DNA of 17,618 nt from Proteiniphilum sp. (GCA_016649795.1 JAENWZ010000015.1:1-17618); one strand, 5' to 3'; positions 7,658 to 15,006 are shown, counted from the stretch's first letter. A program made the numbers and translations. Notes: generated by a model not told the origin, from the sequence alone.

Positions 7658-8161
7658 ATGAAAAAAATCCTGTTCATCCTCACAATGATATTTGTCGTTA
7701 GCTCGTGCAGAATGTCATATACATTCCGAACGGCTTCCATTGATTATGATCTCACCAAAACACTGTCCATTGGTCACTTCGTCAATCAGGCACCATTGGT
7801 CTATCCGCCTCTCGAACAAAGATTCAATGAGGAGATGAAAGATATGTTCACCCGTAATACAAGGTTGCAGCTGGTAAACCAGAACGCCGACATGGAGATT
7901 GAGGGTGAGATAGTGGGGTACGAACTTACTCCCATGGCGGTGCAGGAAGATGCGTTCGCTTCTGAAACAAAACTGACACTAACAGTAAGAATGCGATTCA
8001 GAAACAATAAATTGGATGTTCCCGAAATTGAGGAAAGATTATCTGCCAACCGGACCTTCTCAAGTAACACTGTGTTCGACAGTGTACAGGATCAACTGAT
8101 CAATGAGCTTATCGATGAGATTGTAGATCAGATATTCAACTCCACCATGGCAAACTGGTAA
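7658..8161 (+). CDS. lptE: LptE-like LPS-assembly lipoprotein
   Basis: The 167-residue product begins MKKILFILTMIFVVSSC, a lipoprotein signal with the lipobox VSSC. The mature protein has the Bacteroidota LptE pattern: YTFRTASIDYD near the N-terminus, VYPPLEQRFNEEMKDMFTRNTRLQL, then an IEGEIVGYELTPMAVQED region and a C-terminal helix ending MANW. LptE is the outer-membrane lipoprotein that sits inside LptD and helps insert lipopolysaccharide into the outer leaflet. Three starts are possible: TTG 7649, ATG 7652 (overlapping the upstream TGA by one base) and ATG 7658. The last gives the most typical lysine-rich signal start, but translational coupling at 7652 is plausible. The gene lies between the regulator and secG, an order I know in Bacteroidales. 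Confidence 0.85.
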   Translation: MKKILFILTMIFVVSSCRMSYTFRTASIDYDLTKTLSIGHFVNQAPLVYPPLEQRFNEEMKDMFTRNTRLQLVNQNADMEIEGEIVGYELTPMAVQEDAFASETKLTLTVRMRFRNNKLDVPEIEERLSANRTFSSNTVFDSVQDQLINELIDEIVDQIFNSTMANW

Positions 8162-8165
8162 TTGA

Positions 8166-8912
8166 ATGGAAAAGGAAAATCTGTACAGACTGATAGGGAA
8201 CACCGAATTGCTGGATGCGTCAACGTTGGATATGCTGGGAAAAGTGGTGGAGGATTACCCCTACTTCCATACCGGCCGTCTGTTATTCACGAAAAATTTA
8301 GATCTGACTAACAGTGATCGGTTCGGTGATGAGCTTGGCAGAAGTGCTGTTTTATGTGCCGACAGGAGAAAACTGTTCTACCTGATCTATAAAGAAAACT
8401 ACCGTAAATTCCTGCAACAACCTGAAGAGATTCATTCAAACAACAAGGACAGGACAGAAGCACTGCTCGACACCTTCCTCACCTCACTACCTGAAAGCGT
8501 GATGGCTGAAAACATCATTGCCGATGCGGGGATGAACATCGTAACAACCGACTATCTCTCCTATCTGGAGTCGCTGGGTGAACAGAAAGAGAGTGATCAC
8601 ACAGGGAATCAGAAACTTCAGCACCATGATATCATTGATGCCTTCATAGAGAAAGCAGCCTCCGACACAATTTTCACACCCGGTGAAATACCCGGCGCTA
8701 CAGCCAGTCAAAGCGCAGAGGATATGAATGTTGGGGGTGAATTCCTCACAGAGACACTCGCGCGGATCTACATCAGGCAGAAAAAATATTCACAGGCTCT
8801 CACAATTATTAAACGATTAAGTTTGAATTTTCCAAAAAAAAGTGTTTACTTTGCCGACCAAATTCGCTTTCTGGAATATTTGATTATTAACGAAAAGAAT
8901 AAAAACAAATAA
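8166..8912 (+). CDS. TPR-containing protein of the lptE-secG operon, function unknown
   Basis: A 248-residue soluble protein with no signal peptide or membrane segment. The N-terminal half (1-100) is helical, with YRLIGNTELLDASTLDMLGKVVEDYPYFHTGRLLF, a pattern I associate with an uncharacterised Bacteroidota family. The C-terminal part (about 195-240: ETLARIYIRQKKYSQALTII and KRLSLNFPKKSVYFADQIRF) fits one and a half tetratricopeptide units, with Y/A/L packing residues at the expected spacing. TPRs bind other proteins, so a scaffold or adaptor role is possible. It starts four bases after lptE and ends three before secG, so it should be co-translated with both. Its real job is not known to me. 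Confidence 0.75.
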   Translation: MEKENLYRLIGNTELLDASTLDMLGKVVEDYPYFHTGRLLFTKNLDLTNSDRFGDELGRSAVLCADRRKLFYLIYKENYRKFLQQPEEIHSNNKDRTEALLDTFLTSLPESVMAENIIADAGMNIVTTDYLSYLESLGEQKESDHTGNQKLQHHDIIDAFIEKAASDTIFTPGEIPGATASQSAEDMNVGGEFLTETLARIYIRQKKYSQALTIIKRLSLNFPKKSVYFADQIRFLEYLIINEKNKNK

Positions 8913-8915
8913 GAT

Positions 8916-9284
8916 ATGTATATTTTTATTACAATCCTCATTCTCCTTGCATCCATACTGATGATTCTTGCCGTATTGGTACAGAAATCGAAAGGTGGAG
9001 GCCTGGCAAGCGGATTTTCATCATCGAACCAGATTATGGGTGTACGGAAAACGACCGATTTCCTGGAGAAGTTCACATGGACACTGGCGGGCATCATGAT
9101 TGTTTTGAGCATTTTAACGGCTAAATTCACAGCCTCCGATTCAAATGTTCCGCAATCTCAGGTGGAAGTACAACAACCTGCACCCCTCAATCCTGCGACA
9201 GCACCCGATGTAACTCCAAACATGCCCATTCCTTCACAAATGCCCGCGCAGCCTGTACCGGAAGAAGGAGCGCCTACAGAATAA
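8916..9284 (+). CDS. secG: Preprotein translocase subunit SecG
   Basis: A 122-residue protein with two membrane segments (about 2-22 and 53-73) joined by the conserved SecG loop VLVQKSKGGGLASGFSSSNQ (24-43) and GVRKTTDFLEKFTW. SecG binds SecY and assists SecA-driven export across the inner membrane. The last 45 residues are a proline- and alanine-rich acidic tail (QQPAPLNP to EEGAPTE), longer than in enterobacterial SecG (about 110 residues) but of a kind I know from Bacteroidota. It is the last gene of the regulator-lptE-TPR-secG unit and is followed by an intrinsic terminator. The ATG at 8916 precedes the first membrane helix directly. Confidence 0.95.
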   Translation: MYIFITILILLASILMILAVLVQKSKGGGLASGFSSSNQIMGVRKTTDFLEKFTWTLAGIMIVLSILTAKFTASDSNVPQSQVEVQQPAPLNPATAPDVTPNMPIPSQMPAQPVPEEGAPTE

Positions 9285-9310
9285 TCTTATTCTCCTGAGA
9301 GTAAGAGGAA

Positions 9311-9347
9311 AGAAAGAAGTTGGATATATTTTCAGCTTCTTTTTTTC
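9311..9347 (+). terminator. Intrinsic terminator after secG
   Basis: AAAGAAGTTG (9313-9322) pairs with CAGCTTCTTT (9333-9342) through ten pairs including one G-U, with a 10-nt AU-rich loop, followed by more T residues to 9346. It lies 27 bases after the secG stop and closes the operon. Confidence 0.7.
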
Positions 9348-9446
9348 TGTTTTAAACCTATTCTGTTTTACAATGTCAATAAGAGGGTCAAAATCCACAG
9401 GCTACCTGAAAAGAATAACTTCCGGCCATCATAAAATAGTCTCAAT

Positions 9447-10088
9447 ATGAAAAAATGCTGTTTTCTCCTGCTTATGCTGTTTCCCCTGTTTGCTACAGCA
9501 CAGGTGATTACATATGACACCATCAGGGTGTCCCCCAATGATGAGCGGAACATCTATCGTCGGCAACAACAAAGCAGGAGAAGCGAAAGAGTGTCAGACA
9601 CTCCTCAGAAGAGATATATCACAGATGAGAATCCAGGCAGTTTTGATAAAAGCAAACTTCGTTTCGGAGCTGATCTGGGTTTATCGATAAGCCGAAATTA
9701 CACACGATTGGGGTTCGGCCCACAGGTAGGTTATCAGTTTAACAACTATTTCATGGCAGGTGGAGGGATCAAATATTACTATACCAAAGCTGCGACAACC
9801 AATTACGTCATCAAGAATAATTTACTTGGAGCAAACCTCTTCGGATACTTCTATCCGACAAGATTCATCACCGCTTTCGCACAGCCCGAATTAAACTACA
9901 TCCGGTCGGTTTTGACGGAGAAAGCGAACGACTACGAAGAACTGAGCAGGGGGATAGTCCCTTCACTGGTGGTGGGTGCCGGACTTCGTTTAGGCAGATC
10001 GCACATTACCCTGAACTATGACCTGGTGCGACATGCCAACTCTCCTCATCCCGGTGGATTTTATCTCGGGATATCGGCATTCTTTTAA
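9447..10088 (+). CDS. Small outer-membrane beta-barrel protein
   Basis: The 213-residue product has a signal peptide (MKKCCFLLLMLFPLFATAQ, cleavage likely after ATA at residue 18). A short charged linker follows (about 30-65, rich in R, Q, S and E). Residues 68-213 alternate polar and aromatic/hydrophobic residues in strands with tight turns: LRFGADLGLSISRNY, RLGFGPQVGYQFNNYFMAGGG, LLGANLFGYFYP and SHITLNYDLVR. The end is FYLGISAFF, a terminal aromatic residue as in outer-membrane barrels. The length suggests 8 strands. It resembles the porin-like or OmpW-type barrels common in Bacteroidota, and no ligand can be inferred. It follows the secG terminator, so it needs its own promoter; no clean TAnnTTTG was found in 9347-9446. 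It ends 22 bases from the convergent DciA gene. Confidence 0.72.
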   Translation: MKKCCFLLLMLFPLFATAQVITYDTIRVSPNDERNIYRRQQQSRRSERVSDTPQKRYITDENPGSFDKSKLRFGADLGLSISRNYTRLGFGPQVGYQFNNYFMAGGGIKYYYTKAATTNYVIKNNLLGANLFGYFYPTRFITAFAQPELNYIRSVLTEKANDYEELSRGIVPSLVVGAGLRLGRSHITLNYDLVRHANSPHPGGFYLGISAFF

Positions 10089-10110
10089 GCCGTTTCCCAT
10101 TTATCGCTCT

Positions 10111-10404
10111 TTACCTGAATACGATATCACGTACAATGGGTGCTTCGGCATGATCGTTCAATTTCTTTATCAAACCCTCCTTGTTCATGATAAGCTCAGC
10201 CCTCAGTACTGCCGATGAGAGCTGTACGTAGAGGACGTTATGGCTGAAATAGACATTTCTGGTATACTTAGAAACTCCCTCCCCAAGCACTTCACGCCAT
10301 CCCCGAACAGCACGCTGTTCGGCCAGTTTCACCTTCAGGCTGCTGTTTTCATCGAAAAAATCTGAAAGTGCTTCAGACAGGGGTTGCGCATTTTTCTTCA
10401 ACAT
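10111..10404 (-). CDS. dciA: DUF721 / DciA-family protein
   Basis: A 97-residue protein matching the DUF721 domain: an N-terminal helix (PLSEALSDFFDENSSLKVKLAEQRAV), the conserved tryptophan in GWREVLGEGVSKYT (34-47), then FSHNVLYVQLSSAVLRAELIMNKEGLIKKLN, which corresponds to the KH-like core. DciA is the loader of the replicative helicase DnaB in bacteria that lack DnaC or DnaI. It follows recF by 6 bp and lies at the promoter-distal end of the folP-cdaA-recF-dciA string; a DUF721 gene next to recF is an arrangement I know from several phyla. The helicase-loader role in this organism is inferred from the family only. It may also bind DNA non-specifically. Confidence 0.78.
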   Translation of the reverse strand: MLKKNAQPLSEALSDFFDENSSLKVKLAEQRAVRGWREVLGEGVSKYTRNVYFSHNVLYVQLSSAVLRAELIMNKEGLIKKLNDHAEAPIVRDIVFR

Positions 10405-10410
10405 ACTGTT

Positions 10411-11517
10411 TTATTCAGTCATCAGGTTTATATCTCCGTCAATAACAGAATAGATATGTGAATTATTATCTGTTCGTTCCAGGATTCTGTCAAGCGACTC
10501 CCTGTTGGTATCCGACAGGAAGATCTGTCCGAATTCAGGGCCGGAAACGAGCTTCACTATCTCTTCCACCCTCTTGGTATCTAACCGGTCGAAAATATCA
10601 TCCAGCAATAAAATAGGGGTGGTATGTCCTGTCTTCAGCAGGAAATGGAATTGTGCCAGCTTCAGTGATACGAAATAGGTTTTGTTCTGACCCTGCGATC
10701 CTACTTTTTTAATGGGGAAGCCATCAAGTAACATCTCCAGCTCATCGCGATGAATGCCCGTGGTGGTGTGACCAATAGCAATATCGCGCTGCCGGTTTTT
10801 CCGAAGTGTTTCCCCGAAATCGGCATCATTGAGTTGAGAGATATAATCGAAAGAAACTTTTTCACCCGATTGACTGATACGTGTGTAAAAATCATCGAAA
10901 ATGGGAGTAAACTCATCGATAAAAGCCTTTCGTCTCTGGTGAATAAAAATCCCATCATCAATCATCTGCTCTTCCCAAAGTTCGAGCAGTGTGAAATCGA
11001 TGAAATCATTCTCGTTCTTCAACAACACATTCCGCTGCTGCAAGGCTTTGGTATATCTCACCAGAGCGCGTAGATACTCCTTGTCAAACTGCGAGATGGC
11101 CAGATCCATGAATTTCCGCCTACCTTCGCTGACTCCGGTGATCAGTTCGTTATCGGCCGGTGATATCATCACAAGCGGTATTAACCCAATATGATCGGAA
11201 AGTCGTTCGTATTCCTTCTTGTTACGTTTGAACTGCTTCTTTTGCCTGCGGCGGATACCGCTGTAGATCTCCTCTTTTCTCTCATCCTCAAACTCATATC
11301 TCCCTTGCAGCATGCATACATCTGCCTCATGGTTAATAATCTGAGAATCGATGGGATTGGTATAACTTTTACAGAATGAGAGGTAATAGACCGCATCCAG
11401 CAGGTTGGTTTTCCCCATCCCGTTGTTGCCTATAAAACAGTTGATCTTCGGCGAGAACTGCAGCTCTGCCTGCAGAAGATTCTTATAATTGATTATGGAG
11501 AGTTCTTTTAAAATCAT
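10411..11517 (-). CDS. recF: DNA replication/repair protein RecF
   Basis: A 368-residue ABC/SMC-like ATPase without a long coiled coil. The Walker A motif is GNNGMGKT (30-37), with LSIINYKNL ahead of it as in all RecF proteins. The ABC signature is GSQGQNKTYFVSLKLAQ (about 267-283), and Walker B is LLLDDIFDRLD (about 302-312). It ends with a D-loop/H-region (IFLSDTNRESLDRIL). RecF, with RecO and RecR, loads RecA on gapped single-stranded DNA at stalled forks. Length and motifs are normal. It lies 6 bp after cdaA and 6 bp before dciA, so all are likely on one transcript. It is not beside dnaN or gyrB, the neighbours it has in many other phyla. Confidence 0.96.
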   Translation of the reverse strand: MILKELSIINYKNLLQAELQFSPKINCFIGNNGMGKTNLLDAVYYLSFCKSYTNPIDSQIINHEADVCMLQGRYEFEDERKEEIYSGIRRRQKKQFKRNKKEYERLSDHIGLIPLVMISPADNELITGVSEGRRKFMDLAISQFDKEYLRALVRYTKALQQRNVLLKNENDFIDFTLLELWEEQMIDDGIFIHQRRKAFIDEFTPIFDDFYTRISQSGEKVSFDYISQLNDADFGETLRKNRQRDIAIGHTTTGIHRDELEMLLDGFPIKKVGSQGQNKTYFVSLKLAQFHFLLKTGHTTPILLLDDIFDRLDTKRVEEIVKLVSGPEFGQIFLSDTNRESLDRILERTDNNSHIYSVIDGDINLMTE

Positions 11518-11523
11518 TATTCA

Positions 11524-12288
11524 TTAATCATCTATCAATAAGAGCCGCTGAAGGTCTTCAGGAGAGATATTCATCTTCAGTCTTCCCTGAGAGGCAAATG
11601 AGATCTTACCTCTCTCTTCCGAAACAATAATCACTTTCGCATCGGTCTCCTGTGATATACCCAATCCCGCCCTGTGCCTTAATCCCAGATGTGTGGGGAT
11701 ATTCGGGTTCTGGGATATGGGCAGGATACACCCCGCAGCTTTGATCTTTTGCCCTACAACAATCATCGCTCCGTCATGCAGGGGACTGTTCTTGAAGAAA
11801 ATGTTTTCAATGAGACGCGACGATATTTCGGCATTGACTATTTCACCGGTCTGCTCATATAACCCCAGATGGATATCACCCTGAATGGCAATAAGTGCAC
11901 CTGTATTCGTTTTCGACATGTTCATACAGGCCAACACGATTGCCGTGAGGTAGGAATTGTCATTCTTCAGTGTATCACTGGGGAAAAACAGTTTCGAGAT
12001 AAAATTCCATCCCTTCTTCGAACCGAGCGACATCAGAAAGCGCCTGATTTCATCCTGAAAGAGTATAACCAGCAAAAATAGCCCCACACTGACTAGCTGA
12101 TTGAGAATGGATCCCAGTAACACCATGTTGAAAATTCGTGAGACAAGAATCCAGATCAACATAAAAACAAGAATTCCAACGAACAGGGGACGCATCCCCG
12201 ATATCTTCACTAACCTGAACAGATAGAACAGGAGCAAAGCCACCAGAACAACATCAATGAAATCTTTTATTCCGAAATGTGCAAACAT
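11524..12288 (-). CDS. cdaA: Diadenylate cyclase CdaA (c-di-AMP synthase)
   Basis: A 254-residue protein with three N-terminal membrane segments (about 10-27, 34-53 and 57-77) followed by a DisA_N/DAC catalytic domain (about 83-250). Key motifs are LHDGAMIV (170-177; D172, G173 and A174 for metal and nucleotide binding) and LGLRHRAGLG (201-210; RHR 204-206 for ATP phosphates). The enzyme joins two ATP into c-di-AMP at the cytoplasmic face of the membrane. Length and topology match CdaA/YbbP rather than DisA or CdaS. It starts 11 bp after folP, an adjacency I know from Bacteroidota. No YbbR/CdaR regulator gene, its usual partner in Firmicutes, is present nearby. Confidence 0.95.
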   Translation of the reverse strand: MFAHFGIKDFIDVVLVALLLFYLFRLVKISGMRPLFVGILVFMLIWILVSRIFNMVLLGSILNQLVSVGLFLLVILFQDEIRRFLMSLGSKKGWNFISKLFFPSDTLKNDNSYLTAIVLACMNMSKTNTGALIAIQGDIHLGLYEQTGEIVNAEISSRLIENIFFKNSPLHDGAMIVVGQKIKAAGCILPISQNPNIPTHLGLRHRAGLGISQETDAKVIIVSEERGKISFASQGRLKMNISPEDLQRLLLIDD

Positions 12289-12299
12289 ATTTCAATAGT

Positions 12300-13151
12300 T
12301 CATACGATTAATTTATCGAATTCGGCTAACTTGTCTGCAATCTTCACGCACTCCACAGCCTCTTTCACATCATGAACACGAAGAACAGCTGCGCCGGAAA
12401 GCAGTGCAACGGTATTGAGTACGGATGTACCGTTAAGACTCTCCTCCGGTGAGGATCCAAGCAGCTTGTAGATCATCGATTTTCTCGATATCCCTACCAG
12501 TACCGGTTCATCAAAGATATGAAAATATTTCAGATAAGCCATCAATTCATAGTTTTGCTCCAGGGTTTTACTGAACCCAAAACCGGGATCAATAATCACA
12601 TCGTTCACACCAAGAAGATTCAGTTTTGCCTTTCGCTCGGAAAAATAATAGAAGATATCCTGAATAAAATTTTCGTAACTGGTCTGTTGCTGCATTGTTC
12701 GCGGCACACCACGCATATGCATAAGAATATATGGAACATTTAACTCTCCCATCACGGCAAACATTCGTTCATCGATCTGCCCTCCCGATATATCATTGAT
12801 GATGTTCACGCCGAACTCCTGCACCGACTGCTTCGCCACATCGGCGTAAAAAGTGTCTGCCGAAAGAATTGCATAAGGAAACTCACTACGGATAACCTTC
12901 AGTGCGGGCATCAGCCTTTCGGCCTCCTCTTTTGCTGTGAGGAAAGTGGAAGAGGGGGTGGTTGATTGTGCACCTATGTCAATTATTGTACCCCCTTCAT
13001 CAAGGATTTGACGACATCTGCCGACGATCTCACTCTCCGTCTGTTTCCTGCTGCCGGAATAGAATGAATCGGGTGTGATATTCACAATACCCATCACCTG
13101 CGGCACCGACAAATCGAGTAATGTTCCTTGTATGTTTATCGTTTTTCCCAA
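12300..13151 (-). CDS. folP: Dihydropteroate synthase
   Basis: A 283-residue TIM-barrel enzyme that joins 6-hydroxymethyl-7,8-dihydropterin diphosphate and p-aminobenzoate to give dihydropteroate, the target of sulfonamides. Motifs include VMGIVNITPDSF (19-30), DIGAQSTTP (58-66), DTF (99-101), NDISGG (119-124), MHMRG (144-148), DPGFGF (189-194), ISRKS (221-225) and RVHD (258-261). In loop 2 the usual arginine of STRPG is a threonine (T65). The chosen start is a TTG codon at 13151; no ATG lies upstream in frame before a stop, and GKTINIQGTLLDL aligns with the normal N-terminus of the family. A small out-of-frame ORF overlaps this start. folP is the first gene of the folP-cdaA-recF-dciA string, 240 bp downstream of nadB. 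Confidence 0.93.
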   Translation of the reverse strand: MGKTINIQGTLLDLSVPQVMGIVNITPDSFYSGSRKQTESEIVGRCRQILDEGGTIIDIGAQSTTPSSTFLTAKEEAERLMPALKVIRSEFPYAILSADTFYADVAKQSVQEFGVNIINDISGGQIDERMFAVMGELNVPYILMHMRGVPRTMQQQTSYENFIQDIFYYFSERKAKLNLLGVNDVIIDPGFGFSKTLEQNYELMAYLKYFHIFDEPVLVGISRKSMIYKLLGSSPEESLNGTSVLNTVALLSGAAVLRVHDVKEAVECVKIADKLAEFDKLIV

Positions 13152-13228
13152 TCTGAGTCCAAATTTTTTATTTCTTCGTTATACTTTGATTTTTCCATTG
13201 ATTTTTCTGCGGCTGCATCTTCTTTCCG

Positions 13229-13314
13229 ACCCGTTTCCCGATTCACAGGCTATCTGATATGAACTCGCTACGCTCAGACAACTTATCAGCTAACGCCTGT
13301 TTCATCGAACGGGT
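13229..13314 (-). repeat. Long imperfect palindrome in the nadB-folP gap
   Basis: The 86-bp element can fold into one long hairpin. In plus-strand coordinates the paired segments are ACCCGTT 13229-13235 with AACGGGT 13308-13314, CGAT 13239-13242 with ATCG 13304-13307, ACAGGC 13245-13250 with GCCTGT 13295-13300, and CTGATA 13254-13259 with TATCAG 13284-13289. That makes 23 pairs with small internal loops and a 24-nt apical loop containing CTCGCTACGCTCAG. No T-run follows on either strand, so it is not a terminator. It may be a structured leader of folP mRNA, a processing site, or a REP/MITE-like dispersed repeat. Confidence 0.6.
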
Positions 13315-13331
13315 ACCCTGTCATAAGCTGA

Positions 13332-13398
13332 GGCTTTAAAAAATCAATCTTCATTCTCCTAATTACTGACTGCTGAAAGCTGATCGCTTTTTTAAAGC
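13332..13398. repeat. 11-bp inverted repeat spanning the nadB 3' end
   Basis: GCTTTAAAAAA (13332-13342) and TTTTTTAAAGC (13388-13398) are perfect inverted copies 45 bases apart. The second arm covers the nadB stop codon. Both copies are also preceded on the plus strand by AAGCTGA (AAGCTGAGGCTTT and AAGCTGATCGCTTT), a direct-repeat similarity suggesting local duplication. Read on the minus strand the distal arm ends in TTTTTTAAAGC, so the pair could form a weak terminator-like structure after nadB. Confidence 0.4.
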
Positions 13399-14972
13399 AC
13401 CGACGCCGGATCGCGATCGGGGTAGTCAACAGTGAAATGCAACCCTCTGCTCTCCTTGCGCGCCATTGCCTGTTTAATGACCATATAACCCACCTTGATG
13501 ATATTACGCAACTCACAAATATCGCGTGACACCTCTGAACGATGGAAGAAATCTTCGGTCTCACGGTACAGGATGTTCAACCTGTCCAACGCACGCCGCA
13601 AACGAAGATCGGATCGTACAATGCCTACATAGGAAGACATCAGCTGCCCTACCTCTTTATAGCTCTGGGTGATTAACACCATCTCTTCGGGAGATGTGGT
13701 TCCTTCAGCATTCCATGCAGGTATATCGTCCCTGAATGCGAATTGTTTAAAGAGAGGAAGAGAGTGTCTTGCTGCAGCATCAGCAAATACCACCGCTTCA
13801 ATCAGCGAATTGGATGCCAGCCGGTTCGCTCCGTGAAGTCCGGTACATGCACACTCTCCGTTGGCATAGAGACGGCCTATACTTGTTGCACCATCCAGAT
13901 TAACGTTGATACCCCCACAGAGATAATGAGCTGCAGGAGCAACGGGAATCAGATCTTTGGTGATATCTATTCCGTAAGAGAGGCATTTTTCATAAATTCC
14001 CGGGAAATGTGTTCTGGTCTCCTCCTGATTTATGTGTGTCACATCCAGAAAGACATGATCATCACCACGCTCCTTCATCTCTGTATCGATGGCACGTGCC
14101 ACAATATCCCGGGGAGCCAGTGATCCCCGCTTATCATATTTTTCCATAAACTCTTTGCCATCGACCCTCTTCAGTACGCCGCCGTAACCACGCATCGCTT
14201 CCGTGATAAGAAATGATGGTCTCGCCCCGGGATGATAGAGCGCCGTGGGATGAAACTGTACAAACTCCATCCCTTTTATCTCGCCTTTGGCACGCGCCAC
14301 CATGGCAATACCATCACCTGTGGCTACCAGGGGGTTAGTGGTTGTCTGATAGACAGAGCCGATACCACCGGTAGCCATCATCGTCACGCGCGAAAGGAAG
14401 GTCTCTATTTCGTTGGTTTCCTGATCGAGAATATATGCACCGTAACATTCAATGCCCGGCGTATGCCTTGTGACCACCTTTCCCAAATGATGCTGCGTGA
14501 GTATCTCAATGGCAAAATGATGATCATACACATCAATATTCGGATGATTGCGGATGGTATCAATCAGACTGATCTGAATCTCCGCACCAGTACTGTCTTT
14601 GTGGTGAAGGATACGAAATTCGGAATGGCCTCCCTCACGATGTAGGTCGAAGTTACCCTTCTCATCTTTATCGAAATCCACTCCCCAGCTAATCAGCTCT
14701 TTTATCTGGGCAGGAGCCTCCCGCACCACTTTCTCTACCACCCTGGCGTCACATAGTCCGCCACCAGCATCCAGTGTGTCGGAAATATGATTCTCGAAAT
14801 TATCCCATGGATTTGTTACGGAAGCAATTCCACCCTGTGCGTAATATGTATTGGCATCTTCGAGCGGGTTTTTCGCCACTATCGCAACCTTGCCCTGCTT
14901 TGCCACTTTCAAGGCATAGCTCATTCCGGCAATGCCGGAACCAATCACCAGAAAATCGTATCTCTGAACCAT
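13392..14972 (-). CDS. nadB: L-aspartate oxidase
   Basis: A 526-residue flavoprotein that oxidises L-aspartate to iminoaspartate, the first step of de novo NAD synthesis, feeding quinolinate synthase NadA. The FAD-binding dinucleotide fold is LVIGSGIAGMSYALKVAKQG (8-27). The family motif NTYYAQGGIASV (41-52) follows, then the substrate/FAD region HREGGHSEFRILHHKDSTG, MEFVQFHPTALYHPG, FLITEAMRGYGG, AAHYLCGGINVNLDG and GECACTGLHGANRLASNSLIEA. The C-terminal helical domain (about 430-526) is complete. It differs from the related succinate dehydrogenase and fumarate reductase flavoproteins by its length and by the absence of neighbouring iron-sulfur and membrane subunits. A consensus -7 element lies 27 bases upstream. 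nadA and nadC are not in the window. Confidence 0.95.
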   Translation of the reverse strand: MVQRYDFLVIGSGIAGMSYALKVAKQGKVAIVAKNPLEDANTYYAQGGIASVTNPWDNFENHISDTLDAGGGLCDARVVEKVVREAPAQIKELISWGVDFDKDEKGNFDLHREGGHSEFRILHHKDSTGAEIQISLIDTIRNHPNIDVYDHHFAIEILTQHHLGKVVTRHTPGIECYGAYILDQETNEIETFLSRVTMMATGGIGSVYQTTTNPLVATGDGIAMVARAKGEIKGMEFVQFHPTALYHPGARPSFLITEAMRGYGGVLKRVDGKEFMEKYDKRGSLAPRDIVARAIDTEMKERGDDHVFLDVTHINQEETRTHFPGIYEKCLSYGIDITKDLIPVAPAAHYLCGGINVNLDGATSIGRLYANGECACTGLHGANRLASNSLIEAVVFADAAARHSLPLFKQFAFRDDIPAWNAEGTTSPEEMVLITQSYKEVGQLMSSYVGIVRSDLRLRRALDRLNILYRETEDFFHRSEVSRDICELRNIIKVGYMVIKQAMARKESRGLHFTVDYPDRDPASVL

Positions 14973-14998
14973 TTTCTCTCTGTTTGATTATTATGGTA

Positions 14999-15006
14999 CA
15001 AATTTA
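14999..15006 (-). promoter_or_regulatory. Candidate -7 element for nadB
   Basis: On the minus strand the sequence reads TAAATTTG, an exact match to TAnnTTTG, 26 bases before the nadB ATG. No good TTTG -33 box is found 19-21 bases upstream. The predicted transcript would start near 14993. Confidence 0.45.

Noticed and set aside
10750..11073. A 107-codon plus-strand frame inside recF.
   Set aside because: It lies wholly within the RecF coding sequence and has no family features.
13286..13354. 22-codon ORF downstream of nadB on the minus strand (MKIDFLKPQL...) with AGGAG just before its ATG.
   Set aside because: The AGGAG is only one base from the ATG, too close to work as a ribosome binding site, and the ORF ends inside the long palindrome. 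It is probably chance.
14232..14645. A 137-codon open frame on the plus strand opposite nadB.
   Set aside because: The nadB protein is full length with all motifs on the minus strand; the antisense frame shows no recognisable domain and reflects codon bias.
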